Positions 16,353 to 24,507 of a stretch of 39,758 bases of DNA are shown piece after piece; positions within the stretch are counted from its first letter, which is position 1; each line of letters starts with the position of its first letter. The position numbers and the translations under genes were made by a program. This DNA is from Opitutaceae bacterium (GTDB lineage: Bacteria > Verrucomicrobiota > Verrucomicrobiia > Opitutales > Opitutaceae), in contig JANYCF010000296.1 in NCBI GenBank assembly GCA_025360455.1, positions 1 to 39,758 of the forward strand. The letters are read 5' to 3'. The notes under the pieces are model-generated. The model had not been told where the DNA came from and did no database searches. It saw only the letters and a list, made by a program, of their open reading frames with translations.

Positions 16353-18356
16353 TTATTTGTTTTCTGAAACAGCCGGGACGATCACCGGGTTGCGGTACAG
16401 CGTGGCGGAGGGCGCGCCCGGCTCCTCCCGCCGCTTAAGCGAGCCACCGGGACTGACCAAATTCGCGGTCACGAAAATCAGCAGATTTCTCTTCTGCGCA
16501 CTCTCACCGCGACTGCGAAACAGCCGGCCGAGCACAGGAATGTTGCCGAGCACCGGCACCTTGTCGTTCGCTTTACGCACATCCTCGCGCGTCAGTCCGC
16601 CCATCACAATCGTCGCCCCGTCCCAAATCGTCACGGTCGTCGTCAATTCGCGCACGCCGAAGATCGGTTGATAAAAACCCGAGGGAATCGTGACGGTCGT
16701 CGGCGGATTGCCGGCGATGGCAATGCTCTGCCCGCCGTACTCGACGAAGCCTTCAAACTCCGTGACTTTCGGATTCAAATCCAAACTGATGCTGCGTCCA
16801 TCCTCCTCGACGGTCGGCGTCACCCTGAGCTCCACGCCGATATTCCGCGTCGTGAAATCTTGCGGCGTACCAGCCGTGATCGCGACACCGGCCGAACCGC
16901 CGCCACTCGCACTCCCCGTGCCGACCTGACTTTGCACCTGTCCGTAGGATTTCGGGTAACGCAGTTCCTGCGCGACGGTGATCGTGGCCGGATTGCCCGA
17001 CAACACCGTGAGTTTCGGCGCACTCAACAGTTCCGTGCCGCTCTTCTGCGAGAGCGCGCGCACCACGGCGCTGACATTGAATTCACCGAGAATGCCCGAA
17101 ACTTTCGCCAGCGGATCAGCGTTCACCCCCAGATTATTGGCGCCGGGAATGACAGGGGGATTATTATCAATGGCCTGATCGAGCGCCGTCTCACCTCCCA
17201 CAATTCGGCCTTGCCGGTTATTGCCTTGATTGGTGAAGGCATTCACCAGCGAACGGTTGGTCGTTTGATACAGCGCCTGCACGCCGGCATTCAGGGCGGT
17301 GGGCTTTGTCGCCACGCTCCAGTTGACGCCCAGTTCTTCCAATGCACCGTCCTGCACTTCCATAAACCTCGCCTCAATCTCCACCTGCCGTACCTCGCTG
17401 TATCGAATCAAAATATTCCTGATGCGTTCCAGATTGAGCCGCGTCTGCGTGACGATCAGCTGCGAACCATCAAACGCCATCGTGCAACCCGGCTGACCAT
17501 CGAAGTCGACGCCGGCGAGCTGCAAAAATGTTTTAATCGCGGCACCGTCATTTCCCTCCGCCGCTATTTCAACCGTGTGTCTCCCACCCGCGAGCGGATC
17601 GCTGCCACCGGCGAACGGCTGGCCCGGACTACCGCGCCCAGTCAAACGCAGCACGGTCGAGCGCGACACCGGATAAAACTCCATGCCTAGATCCGACTTT
17701 CCTCCGGCGGGGTGCACCAACACCGCGTCCGCCTGCACTTGATAATGGTAGCCGACCGAATCCGTGATCAGGTCCAACACTCGCCGCAGCGGCATATTTT
17801 TCAACGTGATACTGACCAGTGGATTTGTATTCGCCGGATCAAGCAGCACAATATTCACCCCTTTCGACCCCAACCCTGTCTGATCAAACTCCTCGGAGAT
17901 TGCGCTCAACGTACTCACCACCCGCCCTAGCTCCAACGCGCTAAAATGAATGCTCGGCACCATGATGGCATCAAGTTTCCCGAGCAACGTCGCTGCAACC
18001 GCCCCGTGTGTCACGTCCGTCCGTGCTTCCTTATTTTCACTGGGTTGCTGCCAACCCCGTTGCACCTCGTTGAGCATTTGCGCAGTGGTTTGCACCCGGC
18101 TGCCATTCCCATCAATCGTGTTCGCCGCGAGCCGTTGCAAAAATTCCAACGCGACCGGGTTCGTCGGTTCAATTTCCAATACCCGCGCAAAGGTCTGCGC
18201 GGCAGCCGTCGGTTCACTGGCCAAAAATTGGCTGCGCCCACGACGGAGCAGGGTGGCGATATCGGTTTCAACCGGAACGGTCGTGGCGGCGAGCGATACT
18301 ATCAGCAGGACGGATCCCAGCGAAGCAAAGAGGAGGGTGGAGTATTTTGATTTCAT
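16353..18356 (-). CDS. Secretin (GspD/PilQ type; Amuc_1098-like)
   Basis: The 667-residue protein should form the outer-membrane ring of a type IV pilus or type II secretion system. A signal peptide occupies about residues 1-26. A TPR-like stretch (ATLLRRGRSQFLAS to LEFLQRLA) is followed by an STN/N0-like domain. N-type repeats follow (LIVTQTRLNLERIRNILIRY and QVEIEARFMEV). The secretin domain ends with VPVLGNIPVLGRLF and KRNLLIFVTANLV. The start at 18356 lies 8 bases after the upstream gene's stop. It is the last gene of a three-gene operon. The length and the preceding PilM/PilO-like genes match the Akkermansia locus. Confidence 0.92.
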   Translation of the reverse strand: MKSKYSTLLFASLGSVLLIVSLAATTVPVETDIATLLRRGRSQFLASEPTAAAQTFARVLEIEPTNPVALEFLQRLAANTIDGNGSRVQTTAQMLNEVQRGWQQPSENKEARTDVTHGAVAATLLGKLDAIMVPSIHFSALELGRVVSTLSAISEEFDQTGLGSKGVNIVLLDPANTNPLVSITLKNMPLRRVLDLITDSVGYHYQVQADAVLVHPAGGKSDLGMEFYPVSRSTVLRLTGRGSPGQPFAGGSDPLAGGRHTVEIAAEGNDGAAIKTFLQLAGVDFDGQPGCTMAFDGSQLIVTQTRLNLERIRNILIRYSEVRQVEIEARFMEVQDGALEELGVNWSVATKPTALNAGVQALYQTTNRSLVNAFTNQGNNRQGRIVGGETALDQAIDNNPPVIPGANNLGVNADPLAKVSGILGEFNVSAVVRALSQKSGTELLSAPKLTVLSGNPATITVAQELRYPKSYGQVQSQVGTGSASGGGSAGVAITAGTPQDFTTRNIGVELRVTPTVEEDGRSISLDLNPKVTEFEGFVEYGGQSIAIAGNPPTTVTIPSGFYQPIFGVRELTTTVTIWDGATIVMGGLTREDVRKANDKVPVLGNIPVLGRLFRSRGESAQKRNLLIFVTANLVSPGGSLKRREEPGAPSATLYRNPVIVPAVSENK

Positions 18357-18363
18357 GCGAAAG

Positions 18364-19845
18364 TTATTTGCTGGGAAAACTCGAAGATACATTAAGGGGA
18401 GCGTGATCCGTGGGCTTCAGGACCAGTCGCTCCGGCGGTGTCGTCCCGGGCCGCACTCGCACGATCACCACCTCCGCCGGATCGAGCTGGATGCGTTCAA
18501 TGCGACAAGTCGCCTCGCCTTCCTGAAACGATTCACCCACCCGGAATTCCCTCGACCGGGCCGGGCCACCGTCAAAGCGAAGCGTCGCCCGCAGCGTGTC
18601 GGTGAGCAGTCGCTCATCGCTAACAAGTGTCACCATTGCCATTTTGCTTTCGTCCCAGAGTTGCGCCCGTGCGATCAATTCGTGGCTAAATTCGCCGGCC
18701 TGAGTTTTTGTCCCGCGCGGTTCCACGCCAAAAAACTTCAACGTCAACCCCAGCGAGGCGAACCGATGTCCTGCGCGTGCCAGCAGCGTATCAAACGTTC
18801 CCGCGCTGACAAACGTCGCCGTGTAATCTCCGGGCGCACCATAGTAACCGACCAACTGCAACCGGTACGGCTCCCGTTGCACTTGCAGCAGAGCAAAGCC
18901 CTCGGTCGCCACCAGCATCGGCGCTTCCCGGGGGATCACTCGATTCTCTCCCGGCTCAGAAAACAAATCGTAGCCTCGATTCTCTCCCGCAAGGGCAGCC
19001 GTCGGCGTAGTCCACAGCCTAAGTGTCGCCGGCCGGAGATCGCTGCCGCTGATCGTTCCCGCTGACACAGCCGGTTCCGCCAATTCAACAATGACAGAAA
19101 ATTTCGTGCTCTTACCCGGCGAATTCTGGTTTTCCGGCATCGGCTCCCCCTCGACGCTGCGCACCAACAACGGCTCGGCTGCCGTGGCCAACGCATTCAA
19201 AAAGGACTGCAACGCCTGCGTCTGCCCGATGAACTCAACTTGCATCGCCTGCCCTTCGATCACACCGGCGACTCGCAGATCAAGTCGAGCCTCCAGCTCA
19301 AAGAAATCCGCCGCCACCTCCGGCACGCCCTCGCGCTCATTAACGCGCACATGTTCGCGCCGGACCGCGAGCAATTTGTCCGGTCGCGCTGCAAATAGTT
19401 TTTCGAGCACTTGCTGCGTCAGTCCGAGTTGAGCGTGAACTGCCGCCAGCTGATTCTCGCGCGGACCTTCGTGTGCATGGGTGGCAAAACCGAATAGCTC
19501 TTCCGGCAGCAAAGCGACTTGCTGACTGGCCGCGAGCCGGCGCCATTCCTCTCTCGCACCAGCAATGGCAATGAATCCCTCCAGCGGTTTTTGAGGCGTT
19601 GGCTTGGGCGTGATTGGGGCGATCGCCACGTCGCGCGAAATCACCACCGGCTCAGCGAGCACGGGTTCGGCTGATCGGGCTTGCTGCAACAAGTGATCTC
19701 GTTGCTGACTCTTCTGCGCCACACTTGCCAGTTCACGATGGGCACTTTTCCGCAAACGGTGCAACCAGCCGAAGCCGCCGGCCACGAGCACCACGCAGCA
19801 GAGCACCCAAGCAGAAAAGTACGGATGACGTTTGATCGCGTTCAT
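18364..19845 (-). CDS. Inner-membrane pilus assembly protein, PilO/Amuc_1100-like with PilP-like tail
   Basis: The 493-residue protein has a short cytoplasmic N-terminus, one membrane span (about 9-30) and a coiled-coil-like start to the periplasmic part. The first half resembles PilO/Amuc_1100 architecture, including a ferredoxin-like stretch around VEFIGQTQALQSFLNALATA. The second half, from about residue 300, is extra. It has repeated beta-rich segments (FRVGESFQEGEATCRIERIQ) like the PilP or GspC-type beta domain that contacts the secretin. I infer a PilO-PilP-type fusion. It starts 3 bases after the PilM-like gene's stop and precedes the secretin, so translation is probably coupled. No Shine-Dalgarno sequence is seen. 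Confidence 0.7.
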   Translation of the reverse strand: MNAIKRHPYFSAWVLCCVVLVAGGFGWLHRLRKSAHRELASVAQKSQQRDHLLQQARSAEPVLAEPVVISRDVAIAPITPKPTPQKPLEGFIAIAGAREEWRRLAASQQVALLPEELFGFATHAHEGPRENQLAAVHAQLGLTQQVLEKLFAARPDKLLAVRREHVRVNEREGVPEVAADFFELEARLDLRVAGVIEGQAMQVEFIGQTQALQSFLNALATAAEPLLVRSVEGEPMPENQNSPGKSTKFSVIVELAEPAVSAGTISGSDLRPATLRLWTTPTAALAGENRGYDLFSEPGENRVIPREAPMLVATEGFALLQVQREPYRLQLVGYYGAPGDYTATFVSAGTFDTLLARAGHRFASLGLTLKFFGVEPRGTKTQAGEFSHELIARAQLWDESKMAMVTLVSDERLLTDTLRATLRFDGGPARSREFRVGESFQEGEATCRIERIQLDPAEVVIVRVRPGTTPPERLVLKPTDHAPLNVSSSFPSK

Positions 19846-19848
19846 TGT

Positions 19849-21426
19849 TCAGAGTTCGAGCGGTTCTTTGAGCACAATGACGAAAGCAAAGCGCAACAGC
19901 CCGGCAGGCACCGGCTCAAAGCGTTCGCTTTCCACCGCGGCCACCAGCGGTGCCGTCGCGATATTCTCCAGCAAACTTTTCACCCGCTGATAGGCCGCGT
20001 CACCCGCTGGCGCGGAAGTTTCGCCCTCCGCTCGCAGCAGGCCGGAGCAGGCAATCCGCAGCGGGCTGCCCGCGTTTGACTGGGCAGAGACATTCGGGGC
20101 GAGTGCCGGGAGCACCTGCATTCGCTCCAGCCAGACATCGCCGGTCTGGATAAACTTCGTTTGAATTTCTCCGAGAAGGTTCACCCAACCCGTCCGCGCC
20201 TTCGCGATTTTCTGCCACGCTTCCTGCTGACGCAGGAGATTAACTCTACGTTGTTGGTTCTCCTTCACCAGCGCTTCGCCCGCACGCAAGGGCACGAGCT
20301 CACGCTCCAACGCGACGTTATGCGCGTGAGCGGCAGCGATCAAACCGCGATAGTGCGCCACCGCCGGAACGAGTGCCGCGACCGCCAGTCCCGCCGCCAC
20401 CGCCAGCCGAGGACGCAACTTCCGCCGACCCGCCTGCAGGCGCAGTCGCGACGGCAATAAGTTGAGCGAGAGCTGCCCGGCCCTGAGCTGGAGGGCCGCG
20501 GCGCCAATCAGATCAGCGAGCGTCGCGCCATTTTCCTCCCGATTGAAATCCCCCGCCTCGCGGCCGATCTCGATTGCACTCACGCCATCAAACAGCTCAA
20601 CGGACACCTTTAACTGGGCCGCGAGCAAAGCCGCCAACCCCGGTAAACGCGCCCCGCCCCCAGTAATCATCAGGCGCAACGAACTCTCCGCCGTGATGGG
20701 CTGATGAAAATTCACCAGCGTACGGGTGATTTCCTGCGCGAGCCGGTTGGACAACACCGCCACCCTCGATGCGATCTGCTCCGTGACGCCCATTCCACCC
20801 AGCGAAAGTGTCCGGGCTTGAAACCCATTCGGCTCTATCAACACCAACGTGGTCGAGCGCGCACCGAGTGAGATGAGCAGCGTGGGCATGACCGACTCCG
20901 ACTGGGTTTCCCGATAACCAGCCACGAGCGCCTGGACTGACGGCAACAAAACCGACGGAGCCAGTCCTGCGGCCGTCACCGCCGCGCAGAGCGGATCGAC
21001 GGCTTCAAGCTTGGCCGCGCACAACAGGACATTGAAAACCTGGCTGCTTTCTCCTGCGATCATGCGATCCCATACGACATCGGTCAGCGGATACGGAATG
21101 CTCTGCTGGCCCTCGAAGGTGATAATCTTGTCGCGCTTCGCCGCCTCCACCCTCGGCGTGCTCAGCATTTTCATCAAGGTCAGATGAGGCGGCAGCACCA
21201 CGGTCACCGGCCCGGCCGGATTGATTTTGGCGCGCAAACCTTGCAGTGCTTCCGTGGTTTTACCCAACCAACTTCCTTCTTGTCCGGCTTCGATGGCGAG
21301 ATTCGCGGTGGCATAGCACTCCAGTCGGAGTCGCCCGGTTTTCCTGCCGCTAAAAACGGCCAAAGTGGTCCGACTCGCCCCACAATCAATGATCGTGGCG
21401 TGGGGGAAAAAGAAAACGGGTCGCAT
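19849..21426 (-). CDS. PilM-PilN fusion, actin-like pilus assembly ATPase
   Basis: The 525-residue protein combines two pilus components. The N-terminal ~330 residues are an actin/FtsA-like PilM domain, with phosphate loop IIDCGASRTTLAVF, a second loop LISLGARSTTLVLIE and the adenosine motif ITGGGARLPGLAALL. A membrane span follows at about 355-375, then a coiled coil and a ferredoxin-like PilN region ending WVNLLGEIQTKF and beyond. In proteobacteria these are separate genes. The start at MRPVFFFPH (21426) is preferred to 21471. It heads the operon with the PilO/P-like and secretin genes. It should sit at the inner-membrane base of the machine. Confidence 0.82.
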   Translation of the reverse strand: MRPVFFFPHATIIDCGASRTTLAVFSGRKTGRLRLECYATANLAIEAGQEGSWLGKTTEALQGLRAKINPAGPVTVVLPPHLTLMKMLSTPRVEAAKRDKIITFEGQQSIPYPLTDVVWDRMIAGESSQVFNVLLCAAKLEAVDPLCAAVTAAGLAPSVLLPSVQALVAGYRETQSESVMPTLLISLGARSTTLVLIEPNGFQARTLSLGGMGVTEQIASRVAVLSNRLAQEITRTLVNFHQPITAESSLRLMITGGGARLPGLAALLAAQLKVSVELFDGVSAIEIGREAGDFNREENGATLADLIGAAALQLRAGQLSLNLLPSRLRLQAGRRKLRPRLAVAAGLAVAALVPAVAHYRGLIAAAHAHNVALERELVPLRAGEALVKENQQRRVNLLRQQEAWQKIAKARTGWVNLLGEIQTKFIQTGDVWLERMQVLPALAPNVSAQSNAGSPLRIACSGLLRAEGETSAPAGDAAYQRVKSLLENIATAPLVAAVESERFEPVPAGLLRFAFVIVLKEPLEL

Positions 21427-21490
21427 GTGTGTGCGGCCCGTCGGAAGATTTGATTGCCCGACTTTGCCCAAAGGTCACGCTCTTTCGCAC

Positions 21491-21997
21491 ATGTCTTCCG
21501 TCTTACCTTATAAAGTCAGCGTCCTTGTCTTCATCGAAAATCGCGCCGGCGAGCAGTTGCTCATGCTCCGCGCCAAACAGCCCAACCTCGGCGTGTGGAC
21601 GCCCATCGGCGGCAAACTTGAGATGGCCACCGGCGAATCTCCTTTTGAATGCGCGGTGCGCGAAACCGAAGAAGAGACCGGCCTGCGCGTCTCCACTGAA
21701 GACATGCACCTCTTCGCCATGGTCGCGGAAAAAGCCTACCACGGCGACACCCACTGGCTGATGTTTCTCTTCCGCTGCAAAACCCCGATCGAACAACTGC
21801 CGCCGGATATCAAGGAAGGCAGTTTTGCTTTTCATTCACGCGAAGCGATCAAGCGTCTCGCCATCCCTGAAACCGACCAAGCCGCACTTTGGCCGATCTT
21901 CGACCAGTATCGCGATAGCTTTGTGGCGCTCCGGGCGGATTGCACGGTCTCTCCCATCAAGATCACGATTGAGCAGATCACGAAAAGTGCGATGTGA
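21491..21997 (+). CDS. NUDIX hydrolase
   Basis: The 168-residue protein has a NUDIX box, GGKLEMATGE...RETEEETGL at about residues 38-63. The metal-binding REXXEEXG core is intact. There are two extra residues between the first Gly and the first Glu compared with the standard spacing. NUDIX enzymes hydrolyse nucleoside diphosphates linked to another moiety; the substrate here cannot be told. The start at MSSVLPYK (21491) is chosen because the frame upstream covers the divergent pilM-like promoter. The 64-base gap to that gene must hold both promoters. Confidence 0.9.
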   Translation: MSSVLPYKVSVLVFIENRAGEQLLMLRAKQPNLGVWTPIGGKLEMATGESPFECAVRETEEETGLRVSTEDMHLFAMVAEKAYHGDTHWLMFLFRCKTPIEQLPPDIKEGSFAFHSREAIKRLAIPETDQAALWPIFDQYRDSFVALRADCTVSPIKITIEQITKSAM

Positions 21998-22033
21998 GCG
22001 TCAGGCGATTGGTTTCGTAAAGCGCTGCCTGGA

Positions 22034-22071
22034 ATAGGTCATATAAGTCCTATACGACTTATGAGACCTAT
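22034..22071. repeat. AT-rich palindrome upstream of the pdh operon
   Basis: The arms ATAGGTCATATAAGTC (22034-22049) and GACTTATGAGACCTAT (22056-22071) match in 14 of 16 positions around a 6-base loop. It lies between the NUDIX stop and the E1 alpha start and is clearly more AT-rich than its surroundings. It could be a dispersed repeat or an operator. It ends 172 bases before the chosen E1 alpha start. Confidence 0.75.
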
Positions 22072-22243
22072 GTTTATTCAGTGAAGCTCACCCGCACTTG
22101 CCATCAGCAAAAAGTCGCTTTGGCACAGAAGTGGAAATCTCAAAACCTCCACCACCCGCAAAGTTTCGCTTGTCATTTCGTTGGATTCTTCGGATCACCA
22201 AATTTCAGCGCCACGAAATCATTTTGAACTCGAAACAATTACT

Positions 22244-23338
22244 GTGAGCAAGAAACTCTCTCCGCCCAAGAAATCTCCCGAAGCCGCCAGCTATAATGCC
22301 CGGCAGGCCCACATCAACGCCCGCTTGGGCCATGATGAATTAATCGCACTCTACCGCGACATGGTCCGCATCCGCCGTTTTGAAGAACGCTGCCTGCGCA
22401 GTTACCAGCAGGGCAAGATCGGCGGCTTCCTCCACCTCTACATCGGACAGGAATCCGTCGCCATCGGCTGCGTGTCCGTCATGGGCGACGACGATCATAT
22501 CATCACCGCTTACCGCGACCACGGTCACGGCCTCGCCGTCGGCATGGGCATGAACGAAATGATGGCGGAGAACTACGGCAAGTACACCGGTTGCTCCAAG
22601 GGCAAGGGCGGCTCGATGCACTATTTCGATCCCTCCCGCAATTTCTGGGGCGGCCACGGCATCGTCGGCGGCCAGATTCCCCTCGGCGTCGGCCTCGCCT
22701 ACGGCTTGAAATATCAGGGCCGCAAAGGCGCTTGCTTGGCGTTCATGGGCGACGGCGCCGTGAATCAAGGTGCCGTGCACGAGGCCTACAATCTCGCCGC
22801 CCTGTGGTCGCTGCCGGTCATATTTGTCATTGAGAACAACGGCTATTCGATGGGCACCAGCCAGGAACGCTCCTCCGCCGGCCCGAGCCTCGCGCAGCGC
22901 GCCGAAGGCTACGGGATGAATTGGGATATCGTGGAAAACGGGCACGACATCCTCGAAGTCCGCGACAAAGTCGGCCACGCCCTCAAGCTCGCCCACGAAA
23001 AATCACTCCCGAGCGTCATCGAGATCCGCACCTACCGTTACCGCGGCCACTCCGTCGCCGATCCCGACACCACTTACCGCCACAAAAACGAAATCGAGGA
23101 ATACAAGAGCACCAAGGATCCGCTCATGGTGTTTCAGGCCGCTATGCTGGCCGAGAAAGTTCTCACTGACGAAATCATCGCCAAGATCGACGAGTCCGCC
23201 CGCGCCGAAGCCGAGACTTCCGCGCAATTCGCCGAAGCCAGCCCGTACCCGACCGTCGACGATATCCAGAAAGACGTTTACTGGGAGGCCGATAATCCCG
23301 CCGACCGTAAATCCCAAGGCACGCTCTTCTTCAACTAA
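22244..23338 (+). CDS. pdhA: Pyruvate dehydrogenase E1 component, alpha subunit
   Basis: Thiamine-diphosphate-dependent decarboxylation of pyruvate in the pyruvate dehydrogenase complex, together with the E1 beta subunit. The 364-residue protein shows the ThDP-binding motif GDGAVNQG followed by IENNGYSMGTS, the substrate-region stretch KGKGGSMHYF, and the loop YRYRGHSVADPDTTYR. The GTG at 22244 (MSKKLSPPKK) is preferred; the frame reaches back to a TTG at 22181 with little family likeness. It is first in the E1 alpha-E1 beta-E2 cluster. Branched-chain or acetoin dehydrogenase is the main alternative, but the E1 alpha lengths and the E2 favour pyruvate. Confidence 0.93.
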   Translation: MSKKLSPPKKSPEAASYNARQAHINARLGHDELIALYRDMVRIRRFEERCLRSYQQGKIGGFLHLYIGQESVAIGCVSVMGDDDHIITAYRDHGHGLAVGMGMNEMMAENYGKYTGCSKGKGGSMHYFDPSRNFWGGHGIVGGQIPLGVGLAYGLKYQGRKGACLAFMGDGAVNQGAVHEAYNLAALWSLPVIFVIENNGYSMGTSQERSSAGPSLAQRAEGYGMNWDIVENGHDILEVRDKVGHALKLAHEKSLPSVIEIRTYRYRGHSVADPDTTYRHKNEIEEYKSTKDPLMVFQAAMLAEKVLTDEIIAKIDESARAEAETSAQFAEASPYPTVDDIQKDVYWEADNPADRKSQGTLFFN

Positions 23339-23394
23339 GCCGCCCAGGATTCCGGCTCTCCACTCTCAGCTCTCAACTCTCAACTTTTAGCCAC

Positions 23395-24372
23395 ATGCCT
23401 GTCATCACTTACCGCGAAGCCCTCCGGCACGCCATGGACGAGGAACTCGCCCGCGATCCCAACGTCGTCATCATGGGCGAAGAAGTCGCCCAGTTCAACG
23501 GCGCCTACAAGATCACCGAAGGCCTTCTCGCCAAATACGGCCCGAAGCGCATCGTCGATACGCCCATCAGCGAAGCCGGTTTCATCGGCATGGGCCTCGG
23601 TGCCTCGATGCTCGGCGTCCGCCCCGTCATGGAACTGATGTTCTTCAGTTTCTACTCCGTCGCGTTCGACCAGATCTTCAACAACGCCGCCAACGTCCGC
23701 TACATGTCCGGCGGCCTGATCAACTGCCCGATCGTCCTCCGCGGTCCCGCCAACGGCGGCACCAACGTCGGCGCCACCCACTCCCACACGCCCGAGTCCA
23801 TCGCCGCCTACCACCCGGGCGTCAAAGTCTGCGTGCCCTCCACGCCCGCCGACGCCAAGGGCCTGCTCAAGTCCGCGATCCGCGACAACGATCCCGTCAT
23901 CTTCCTCGAGAACACGCTCCTCTACGGTGAATCCGGCGAAGTTCCCGAAGGCGAACACCTCGTTCCGCTCGGTTCGGCCAAAGTAATTCGTGTGGGCAAG
24001 GATCTCTCCATCATCGGCCACGGCCGCACGATCCAGCTCGCATTAAAAGCCGCCGATCTCCTCAAGGAAAAGCACAACATCCACGCCGAAGTCGTCGATC
24101 TCCGCTCCATTCGTCCCCTCGACGAAGAGACGATTCTCGCCTCCGTCCGGAAAACCAATCGCGCGCTCTACGTCGAAGAAGCCAAGCCCTTCTGTTCCGT
24201 CGGCGCCATGGTCGCCTGCCTCATCCAGGAAAAAGCCTTCGACCACCTCGACGGTCCGGTCAAGCGCCTCAACTCGATCGATGCCCCCGCGATCTACTCG
24301 CCACCCATCGAAAAACTCCAGCTCCCCACCGTCGAACGCATCTACCAAGCCGCCCTCGACACCCTGAAGTAA
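23395..24372 (+). CDS. pdhB: Pyruvate dehydrogenase E1 component, beta subunit
   Basis: The 325-residue beta subunit pairs with the E1 alpha product to form the alpha2-beta2 decarboxylase. Typical blocks are ITYREALRHAMDEEL at the N-terminus, IMGEEVAQFNGAYK, DTPISEAGFIGMGLGASM with the ThDP-contacting Glu, and RSIRPLDEETI plus VEEAKPFCSVGAMVA in the C-terminal transketolase domain. It starts 56 bases after E1 alpha behind a CT-rich leader (CTCTCAACTCTCAAC) with no Shine-Dalgarno sequence. Its stop codon overlaps a palindromic repeat that separates it from E2. Confidence 0.95.
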   Translation: MPVITYREALRHAMDEELARDPNVVIMGEEVAQFNGAYKITEGLLAKYGPKRIVDTPISEAGFIGMGLGASMLGVRPVMELMFFSFYSVAFDQIFNNAANVRYMSGGLINCPIVLRGPANGGTNVGATHSHTPESIAAYHPGVKVCVPSTPADAKGLLKSAIRDNDPVIFLENTLLYGESGEVPEGEHLVPLGSAKVIRVGKDLSIIGHGRTIQLALKAADLLKEKHNIHAEVVDLRSIRPLDEETILASVRKTNRALYVEEAKPFCSVGAMVACLIQEKAFDHLDGPVKRLNSIDAPAIYSPPIEKLQLPTVERIYQAALDTLK

Positions 24373-24455
24373 TCGTTCTCGTTTTCCTACTCCTTCTCGT
24401 TCTCTCCTCTTTAAAAACCCGAGAGAACGATTAAAATAACGAGAAAGAGAACGAT
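24372..24455. repeat. Inverted repeat between E1 beta and E2
   Basis: The arms 24372-24406 and 24421-24455 match in about 26 of 35 positions. Best paired are the outer ATCGTTCTC / GAGAACGAT and the inner TCGTTCTCTC / GAGAGAACGA. The loop is 14 bases. It occupies most of the 135-base spacer between two genes of one operon. It has no T-run after it in the plus direction, so it does not look like a terminator. Confidence 0.8.
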
Positions 24456-24507
24456 CCTCCGACCCGATCTTCCAGACCCCAAATCCCAGACCCTAATTTC
24501 TCCTCCC

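Noticed and set aside
16668-17690. 340-codon plus-strand frame opposite the secretin gene
   Set aside because: The secretin frame carries unambiguous motifs; the antisense frame is Arg/His-rich shadow sequence.
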